Origin: Lates calcarifer
Taxonomy: Eukaryota > Chordata > Actinopteri > Centropomidae
DNA: 64,000 nt
Direction of reading: 5' to 3'
NCBI RefSeq assembly: GCF_001640805.2
Contig: NC_066848.1
Span: forward strand, 6,012,575-6,076,574
Every line of letters starts with the position of its first letter. Position 1 is the first letter of the stretch. The translations under genes were made by a program, and so were the position numbers. Shown here piece after piece: positions 56,101 through 64,000 of the stretch. Under the pieces are notes generated by a model, which searched no databases, was not told the DNA's origin, and saw only the letters and a program-made list of their open reading frames with translations.

Positions 56101-59100
56101 TCATCTTTGCCTTTTTGGAGACCTAAAGCATTGTCTCCATTAGAGGAAGATGAACTCTGATTTGTTTAAGCATCAGACAATCAAGCAGAATTAAGACAAT
56201 AATATCATTTCTCTCTTGCTCTATGATGTAAACAACTGCTGACCTGTTTCATCACATTCATTTCTGTGTGTTGTGTAATATTTGATTATGAGCTTTGTAT
56301 TGTTTAATAGCCAGTTCTAATTCACACAATTAAAAGAGGCCTTTATTAACAATAGAAAATGTGCACAGCCTCAGACCTGAGCTTTTATCCTTAATGGATA
56401 TGCCTCCTCAGGTCTACTGCAGAGTCAGCAGATAAATTATTTATAATTTGCAAAGTAGGAAAACAGTAATTTGGAGTTAAATCATCTGCAATCCATTAAG
56501 AAGTGAACATTAAACACGTCTCAGAATGGCGGCCTCATTTTCTAATTAACACACAGCTGATAGGAGCAGCCTACGCACCGTTGGGATGCCAGTTGCATCA
56601 TGTTTTATATGGTTTTGGCTCTCATGGTGTAGTTAAATTTGCTGTTCAGTGTTTCATCTGATTGACTCTATGCTATTTTTCTTCGCTCAGGGTGAGGAGG
56701 GAGACCAGGGAGCTCCCGGAGAGGTTGGATCCCAAGGACCAACGGTTAGATACTGTATTTAATAGTTCAGTTATTTGTAGTTTGTTGTTTGCAGTATCAG
56801 GTTCTCTTTTTTTCTGCTCACTGAAGTACCTGTTGGATCTGTTTATTTTTTCAGGGCCCTCAGGGAATTCGGGGAGCCATGGGAATGATGGGCCCCAAGG
56901 GAGAGATGGTGAGCATGGTTCTGACTTATATACCCATGGTACCCTTCATGTACGTCAGATTCCTCCTGAATTACCTGCAAATTCAGCGTGAATTCCATTT
57001 ACTGTCATCTCTTATTATAAAATCCTTTAAACAGATTATAATACCAATACTAACACTGTTCCCTGGCAGGGAGCTCGAGGTCCTGATGGAGATCCAGGTC
57101 CCCAGGGTGTTGGAGGAGCTACTGTAAGTTTGTACCACAATATAAATACATTTATTTTTAAAGCAAATGTAGTTCATAGAAGTCATATATGATTAAATGC
57201 ATTATTTCAGGGGGACCGAGGCCAGAGGGGTGTGATGGGTGAGCTTGGGCCTAAGGGTGACACGGTCAGTAGACACACCTCATCATCATCATGGACATGT
57301 TTTTTACAGCTATTGCTATAAATGGACTAACTGTATTTTTGCTATGTTGTTCAGGGTGTGCAAGGATCAAGAGGAATCACAGGCGTGCCAGGTCCCAAGG
57401 GAGAGGCTGTGAGTGTCTGATCAATAATGACAAATAAACCTAATTTTCAGAGACTTTTTGCACAGACAACTTATTTTATTCTGTCCCTTTTTATCACCAG
57501 GGCTTACCAGGTGTAGATGGTCGCGAGGGTATTCCTGGGATGCCGGGAGCAAAGGTAGAGCATCAATTGTAGTGATTCATTTTATAAAAATACAATTTTT
57601 TTATTGTAAAGTGTAGGCTTGGCTATTTTGTTGTGAGGAGGAGGATCAGCCTCAGTTTTCTCACTGTCTGTTTCCCTGCAGGGAGCCATTGGGAAGCCAG
57701 GAGTTCCTGGAGAGGTTGGACTTCAGGGGCTTCCTGTGAGTATGACCTTTAACCCCAAACTGTCAAGGCTGACTCTGATTGGATGCACCTGAGTAAACTC
57801 CCAAGAAGCAAACTCCAAAGAACCATAGCTCATACATGCTGCAGCACCGTACTCATGTCATGTATCTGTACAGCAGCAAGTCAGAGGAATGTTTTTGGAT
57901 CTCTATTTTGTAATATAAAGTAAAGTTGACCTATCTTTTGTACCTTGACATTTCAAGCAAATACTATTGAATCCTATCCCACTGCGATATCAAACACATA
58001 CAGCACAGCAGACTGTGCTGTGAGACAGTGAGCACTGTATTCCTCAGGCTTAAATGTGAGAGCAAAGTTTTTTCCAGCCCTCTAACCTAAGATTAGTCTA
58101 ATAAAAGGCACTAATGAGAATCACTTGGCAAACATCGCCACCCTGATAGTGGCAACAATAAGAAAGATTTGTAGGTGTAAAAGTCATCACCCAATTTAAA
58201 TACAAAGAACACTTTTTATCAACTTAAGCTTAATTTGGGTCAAAAGCTCTTACAAATATAATTTTTATCCACTAAGCCTGCCTCCTTTATGTTCCAGTCT
58301 TTCTTACAGAGAGGTGAATTAGAATAACACTTGCTGTTAGAAATATTTCTCCTTTGTTGCTCTGCTTGCTGCTGTTCCATCTCCTCAAACATGTTCTGTG
58401 TTTTTAGGGTTTGCCTGGTGCACCTGGACCAAAAGGCTTAAGCGGGCCAAAGGTTATTTGCTTGATGAATTATTAAATATTTTCAGTTGTATCTTGCATT
58501 CATTCAATATTTATTTTTTTCTTAAACTGTCAAAATCTGAGAGGCATTTTTCTTGGTTCTGTGCAGGGAGATGCCGGTCAACCAGGTCTGCCTGGAACAA
58601 TGGGACCTGCTGGCAAAGCAGTGAGTATGAGCAGTATATGTTTAAAAGCTGTCCTCATCTGTGTCACCTCTGTTGTGTCACTGTGTTATTTTACTGTCAC
58701 CCCACAGGGTGAGCGTGGAGAACAGGGAGAGGTGGGACCTGCTGGACCCATTGGTGAACCTGTGAGTATTTTTTTTCTCTGCTGAATTTCTATTGTCTTT
58801 CATTTGTTCATATTTTAACTTTTAACTCAGACAAACCCTTTATTTCCTTATCATTTTTCCTTCTCAACAGGGAGATATAGGACAGCAAGGCCCTGTAGGT
58901 CCACCTGGAAAGCCAGGTGCCAGGGTAAGTTACAAGCATGTGCATAATTTCATTAACTTAAGATTTTAACTGATTAACTTTTATTTGAGCAGTAAAGGCC
59001 TTATAAAAACCTTAGCAGCCAGTGTACATTCAACAAACACTAGTAGCAATATAAAGAAAAACCTCTAGAGAAAACAAAATACCTCTGGCATTTTGATACT

Positions 59101-62100
59101 CTGAATAAAAGAAGCTGAAAAGGAAGGAAGCCTCAGAGTGCATAGTCCTGGCTGTTGTTTTCACTGGAATGTCTCAGAGAATAGACTGAGCCTGGATCTC
59201 ACATGAGGTCTATTTTCACAGTAAGGGGAGACTAGTAAGCACCAGACTGAATGAGCCCTCTGTTCTCCTGGCATTCCTCAGACAGTCAGTCAGTGATCAA
59301 AGAGGGAATAGCACACACAAACATGCCCAGGAGAATAAGTAGCAATGCTAAGCTTTTTATGAGCACAATATGTGGATGTACTCTAGTACACGACACTTTC
59401 AGCAACGTTAACAGGTGTTGTGCTATATGTAATAGCTTAAGTTCATTGGTTTGTCTTTTAAAGGCTGCTGTAGATCTCAGCATATTTTATGTAACCCTGC
59501 TTGGATGTTTCTGCTCATCAAGTGTGCATGTTATTTGTTACAGGGACCCAAAGGCGACCCTGGCCTTCCTGGTCTCCCTGGTCCTCCTGGCCTTCCTGGG
59601 GCTAAGGGAGAGCGTGTAAGAAAACACCACACTCCCACTCTTTCAGAGACCTGCTCAGATTTAGAGCTATTGTCTTGAACAGTAGGAGAGAGATTGATGT
59701 TCAACAACAAACAGCTGATTAGCTCCCTCTAGTGTGGACAAACAGAATATTCTGGCTGAACACTAATGACCATACCTTTGCTTTGTTTATTACAGGGAGA
59801 TCGTGGAGAGGCAGGACCCAAAGGAGAGCAGGTATGAAATCCTGATACTGTGATTGTGTCTGAGTAGTAAATTATTGAAACAACAAGTGAGTGGCTTTGT
59901 GTAAATCATTTACAGAACATATTTTTTTCTTAGGGAGTACAAGGTGATGAAGGAAACCCTGGCGACAAAGGGGATGCTGTAAGTTGCAAAACCAGCACTG
60001 TTCATTCAGCTCTTTTTAACTATAAAATAATTCTATTCATTGAAGAGAATAGAATCTCACCAGAGTACAACTGTCCTGTTTCTATTCTTTGTGTTTTATC
60101 AATGGTGTCATAGGGTGAACCAGGAGAACCCGGACCTAAAGGAGATGTAAGTTCAAACAGATTATTTTAACCTGCTATCTCAGTATTTTCCTGTGGTGTC
60201 AAACCATTGAGAAAGTTCTACAGTTTTGTAATACTTTATCTGGTCTGGTGGCTTATTTTCTGTCAAGGGTGGTAACCCTGGCGAGACTGGCAAAAGAGGT
60301 CCTGAGGGAAGTCGAGGCCAGCCTGGCATTGAGGGGCCACCTGGCTCACCTGGACCCCGTGGCATGCAGGGTAACAGGGGTCCACCTGGAGTCAGAGGGT
60401 CCCAGGGACCTGCGGTAGGTCTAAGAATAGAATAGTACTTTATTGATCCTTGACAGGAAATTGCTTTGTTACAGCAGCAGCACGCCAACCAAGACCAAGA
60501 CCAAATATAAATTGAATTTAAATTAAAAGGGACAAGTGAAAACCAAGAAGAAAAAAAAACAAGAGCCATACAAAATATACAGAATATTACACGTGTGAGA
60601 GGAGCCATATAAGCGATTGCATGTGTGCCAACATGTTCCAAAAGCCATACAAGATATTGCACTTGTGAAGAATAAACAAAATATTGCACCATTTTAATAG
60701 TTACAGAGAACAGACTGTATGTCTGGTGATTATTGGATATTAAAAAGCCTGATGGCTTCTGGCAGGAAGGACTTCCTGCTGTGTTCAGTCCTGCACTGAG
60801 GAGGTATCACTCTGTGTCTGAAGGTGCTAAGAGAAAATATCACATACTGATTTAGTCCTTAGATTTACCCCCTGTAAGTCAGCAAAAACAATGCAATCAT
60901 GTCATGGAAATGGTCTTTAATCTGAGGAGTGATAGTTGGGGGGGTTACTCAGAGGCTGTGATGATGGCTTGACCTGTACCAGTATCGCCTCATGTTTGAC
61001 TTTTCACAAACAAATTCACAAATCCACATTGTCATCTAATACTAAGAATTATAGCCAATTCTCAAGAAGATTTCTCAAGAATCGGGGAGTTCTTTCCCCT
61101 TAAAGTCCACAGAACATATTTGAAAAAATACTTAGGTAGAAAAAATTAATTACAAAATTTTGCACCCACCTAAGGTATAGGAATTGAATCCCCACTTGAT
61201 CCAGGCTCAATGGCATGCTGAAATCCCTGTAGAGGAGGCAATCAAAAATAAATAAATAAATAAATACATAAAGAAAGTTTCCCCATTGAGATTGGTAAAA
61301 TGTTACAGGAAACCCTCGCACATTTTTAGCTTCACCCCAGTGCACTTTGAGCTTATTAACCATGTTTTAAGAGTTTCTCTGTCAAAAGAGAACCAAGTAA
61401 TATTACAACTGCAGTGACAAGAAGTCTGTAAAAAAAAGGAGGTGTGCTATTTTTACTTGATAACGGTACTGCAGAGTCTTAACATAAATGTTTTAGACAC
61501 TGTAATAAAATCTATTAAGTCATCTTTTTCTTTCCAGGGTAAAGAGCCAAGTGATCAGCACATCAAACAAGTTTGCATGCGAGTCATGCAAGGTAAGAAA
61601 GATAGGTCTTTGACCCCGGTTATCATTTCTTTGTGCCTCATTTCCTGACTTTAATCTTTCCCAGAATGCCTCATTACACAACCACACATAGAGCCACCCC
61701 TCTGGTGTCTCATTGATCTGGGCGGTTGCTGAAAACTCTGAAGTTCAAAAAGGAAAGGTCTCATAACCAAAACATGAAATAAGCTTCAGTCTGTGTTTAT
61801 TTGATGGATGAAAAATTCCCTCTCCATGCTTTAGAAATGTTTCACTGAAGTTGCAACCCCTGTTCTCTTCATTCTTTTGCTCTCGCGTCCTCACAACTCA
61901 TCTCCTACACTCATGACTTTTTTATACCCGATGTGCTGAAAAATTAATTTCACCTCCAGCAGACCTGCACTCCTCCGCTCCAAGCAAAGAGTCTGCCTGG
62001 AAAGGAAACCTTAAAAAAAAAAAAAAAAAAAAAAAGAGCAGTTGAGCAGCTGCTGCATGAATTTTCATCAGCAGCCGGAAAACTGAAATCTTAAGTTCAA

Positions 62101-63256
62101 AGTACCATGCAGCAAGGAGCCACAGGAGATTAATATTAGATCCTTTGCACCATGAACATACATTTTCTGTCGCTGATTGCTTGAAATAAAGAGTATTATC
62201 TCCTTTCTGCTCAATTTACTGAGGTTTTATGGAAGAAGGTTGAAAAACAGGGGGAGCTTGAGGGGTATCGTGACCACAGTTTCACCTCCCTCTGCTTCAC
62301 TCTGAACTCGAGTACAAGGGCTGTTGGACCATCTTGTCTACAAGAGTTGCTTTGGGCTCAGAAATGAGCCTTTTATGCTTCAGCATGATTTATTACAAAG
62401 TGTTACGTCTTAAAAAATTCCCTTGATAACCATCAGGTACAAATGTTTAGAAACATTCAATGTGCTTTTGGCCTTTTTGCATCTGTTGGCTCATCGAGTT
62501 CATCATCTTCCTTCTGCTGTGCTCCAACAGAACAGCTGGCCCAGTTAGCAGCTAGTTTAAGGAGGCCAGAGTCTGGTGTAGCTGGTTTACCTGGAAAACC
62601 TGGACCTCCGGGACCTCCTGGGCCTCCAGGAGACAATGGCTTCCCTGGACAGGCTGGATCAAGAGGCCTTCCAGGACTCAAAGGGCCACCAGGACTTATT
62701 GGAGTGAAAGGACCTAAAGGTAAAAAAAAATTACTGGCAGGTGTCACTGCTTAGGATGATGTGAGAGAATAATTACTGGAGATCACAGGGAACAACAGCA
62801 TGTTTGTCGTTGTCATTTTACAGGTGAAATGGGAGACCGAGGCTCCAGAGGGCCCACTGTACGAGGACCTAAAGGTCAGCCAGGACCTCCTGGACTTCCT
62901 GGTGAGTAATTTTTTAACTCTGCATATATATATATATATATATATGGACAGGAAGAATGATATAAGGGCAAGTGACTGTTGCATTAAATTTACTTGGAAA
63001 AATATGAAACAATCTTAAATCTAGTAACTGGCATTCTAAAATGAATTGTGTGATCACAGGTGAGCCTGGCAAACCTGGCTACGGTCGAGATGGTCGTGAT
63101 GGGCAGAGGGGACCTCCCGGCGTTTCTGGACAGCCTGGTGTGCCTGGGCCTCCTGGTCCAGCCGGTCCTAATGGTTACTGTGACCCATCAGCTTGCAACC
63201 TCCAGGCAGGGGCCGCCCACCAGTCTCTGGATGTGAAGGGACCTGCAGGGAACTAA
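47200..63256 (+). CDS. col9a1: Collagen alpha-1(IX) chain, long (NC4-containing) isoform
   Basis: FACIT collagen chain of cartilage and eye matrix, binding the surface of type II collagen fibrils. 38 coding exons, 927 codons plus stop (human 921): 47200-47216, 47340-47413, 48397-48483, 48864-48996, 49306-49708, 50612-50695, 51374-51394, 51803-51865, 51961-51996, 52098-52160, 53147-53200, 53559-53594, 53756-53779, 53890-53943, 54709-54762, 54994-55026, 55114-55170, 55262-55315, 56691-56744, 56855-56908, 57070-57123, 57211-57264, 57355-57408, 57501-57554, 57682-57735, 58408-58452, 58567-58620, 58708-58761, 58871-58924, 59544-59615, 59796-59831, 59934-59978, 60114-60146, 60268-60414, 61538-61592, 62531-62719, 62824-62901, 63060-63256. 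The signal peptide begins [18 protein letters not shown]4 is thrombospondin/laminin-G-like ([15 protein letters not shown]). NC3 has [10 protein letters not shown]2 has [17 protein letters not shown]1 ends with two cysteines. The three Gly-X-Y blocks keep the imperfections typical of the chain. The ATG at 47200 is the only start joining exons 1-3 in frame. Confidence 0.96.
48322..48358. repeat. (AC)n(TC)n microsatellite
   Basis: Compound dinucleotide run in col9a1 intron 2, about 40 nt before the acceptor of exon 3 (48397). Confidence 0.9.
50577..50600. repeat. Poly(T) tract before col9a1 exon 6
   Basis: More than 20 consecutive T ending about 10 nt before the AG of exon 6; it acts as an extreme polypyrimidine tract. 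A similar T run (54666-54683) precedes exon 15. Confidence 0.85.
51100..51250 (+). promoter_or_regulatory. col9a1: Inferred internal (short-form) col9a1 promoter and 5' UTR
   Basis: The 5' side of the alternative first exon. No TATA box is evident at the expected distance; the region is moderately GC-rich compared with the intron. The function is inferred from the signal-peptide exon directly downstream and from the known internal promoter of COL9A1 in other vertebrates. Confidence 0.5.
51251..51325 (+). CDS. col9a1: Alternative first exon (exon 1*) of short col9a1 isoform
   Basis: ATG at 51251 opens 25 codons ending exactly at a GTAAGA donor: Met-Ala-Arg, a short polar stretch, then the hydrophobic core [17 protein letters not shown]. 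This is a signal peptide resembling the short human COL9A1 form (RDRG followed by a Leu-rich core, ending in Gln). Phase 0 at the donor matches phase 0 of exon 8 (51803), giving a protein without NC4 that begins its triple helix at once. In mammals and birds cartilage uses mainly the upstream promoter, and eye and other tissues the internal one. Exon 7 is only 48 bp downstream, so splicing probably skips it. Confidence 0.85.
60425..60830. repeat. Degraded interspersed repeat (SINE/LINE-derived type common in fish)
   Basis: Starts about 11 bp after the donor of col9a1 exon 34, with TAGTACTTTATTGATCC and then GAAATTGCTTTGTTACAGCA, words I recognise from abundant percomorph repeats. It runs on to ATGGCTTCTGGCAGGAAGGA near 60750. 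No open frame. The family name and both ends are uncertain. Confidence 0.45.
62010..62036. repeat. Poly(A) tract in col9a1 intron 35
   Basis: A run of more than 20 A on the plus strand, midway in the intron between exons 35 and 36. Could be an old retroposon tail; not resolved. Confidence 0.7.
62923..62945. repeat. (TA)n microsatellite in col9a1 intron 37
   Basis: About eleven TA units shortly after the donor of exon 37. Confidence 0.9.
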
Positions 63257-63850
63257 GAGCCACTCTGGCAGAGACAGAAAGACTGTTGGATTATCTCTCC
63301 TGAGCACACAACATTTTTCACACTTTTCTTCCCTCGGGCTGCGGTTGGTGTGGTGCCTTCGATCCATTAACCTCTAGTCTTGTGAGCATGTTTTGTGCCA
63401 GCCACTTCTCCATCAGAAGGAGCCAGCACTAAAAAAAAAACAAACTCAAAACGTTGTTTTTATGTGCTGCAAAAATCTAGCCCATTCTGATGTGTTTTTC
63501 TACCTGAGAGATATTTTGATTTATTCAGGTCAGTGTGTTCACATTTCTGAGATGAAATGACCAGAAATGTTTGTTTATCCCACTCTCCTCAAACCTTTCT
63601 TTTCCTGTTCTCATTTACTGCTTTCTCACATAAAAACAACTCCACTTTCTCACAGAACATTTCAAATAATTACCCAAAGCAAATCAGGATAAAGATTTTG
63701 TTTGATTAAAGTGCATTTTTTTCAATTATTTTGTTCTGTATGTGCGAATGTACCAAAGATACACTGCTGAATCCTTCTTTTTTAGTATATTTTTTGTAAG
63801 TCTGTAAGTAAGCCCAGCAGTTCAAAATAAAAAGGAGAGAGGATGAAAAT
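63257..63850 (+). other. col9a1: col9a1 3' UTR
   Basis: Follows the TAA at 63254-63256 and ends near the AATAAA at 63826-63831, about 0.6 kb. No further coding exon is seen. The rest of the window to 64000 is AT-rich flanking sequence with an A run at 63892-63909. Confidence 0.65.
63826..63831 (+). terminator. col9a1: Candidate poly(A) signal of col9a1
   Basis: Canonical AATAAA about 570 bp past the stop codon. It is the only clear hexamer in the downstream region. Confidence 0.6.
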
Positions 63851-64000
63851 GTCATCAAGTCACACTGACTTCAGTTTATGTTGTAAATCTGTAAAAAAAA
63901 AAAAAAAAATGTTTGAATTGTGGTTGGTTAATTATATTTCCTACAAAACAACATGATGTAAGATTTTGTCTCATTGTACAGAATGACAACAGAGTGCAGC

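Noticed and set aside
60180..60692. 170-codon minus-strand frame rich in Gly and Pro
   Set aside because: It is the reverse complement of col9a1 exon 34 plus intron; Gly-X-Y-coding DNA often leaves long open antisense frames.

Overview
This window comes from a vertebrate nuclear genome, most likely a ray-finned (percomorph-type) teleost. It has AT-rich non-coding DNA, compact spliced genes with GT-AG introns mostly of 70-2000 bp, simple-sequence tracts, and recognisable orthologues of human genes. I joined the exons by eye from reading frame, splice signals and family resemblance. The reconstructed protein lengths fall close to the human ones: TARBP1 1621 aa, COL9A1-like 927 aa, FAM135A-like 1380 aa.

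Layout, left to right. 1-4.6 kb: the last four coding exons of slc35f3 on the plus strand (nucleotide-sugar/thiamine-type transporter family), then a long 3' UTR. 4.8-7.4 kb: a three-exon orphan class A GPCR resembling GPR161, on the minus strand and tail-to-tail with slc35f3. 7.7-19.1 kb: tarbp1 on the minus strand, 29 coding exons ending in a SPOUT tRNA 2'-O-methyltransferase domain. 19.2-29.4 kb: a FERM-domain gene of the FRMD6/FRMD1 (Willin) family on the minus strand, 13 coding exons plus an upstream non-coding exon. 30.5-46 kb: fam135a on the minus strand, 19 coding exons with a C-terminal DUF676 alpha/beta-hydrolase domain. 47.1-63.85 kb: col9a1 on the plus strand, 38 coding exons for the alpha-1 chain of type IX collagen, complete from the TATA-box promoter to the poly(A) signal.

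The order joins two blocks that are apart in human: SLC35F3-TARBP1 (1q42) and FAM135A-COL9A1 (6q13). The FAM135A/COL9A1 head-to-head arrangement is kept. The genes do not form a pathway. The shared features are the convergent slc35f3/GPCR 3' ends, the tandem frmd-to-tarbp1 spacing, and the divergent fam135a/col9a1 promoter region.

The most interesting item is the two-promoter structure of col9a1. Besides the long form with the NC4 (thrombospondin N-like) domain there is an internal alternative first exon at 51251-51325 that encodes its own signal peptide, as known for mammals and birds. It lies only 48 bp before exon 7. I found no CRISPR, prokaryotic operon, integrated virus or clearly new system.
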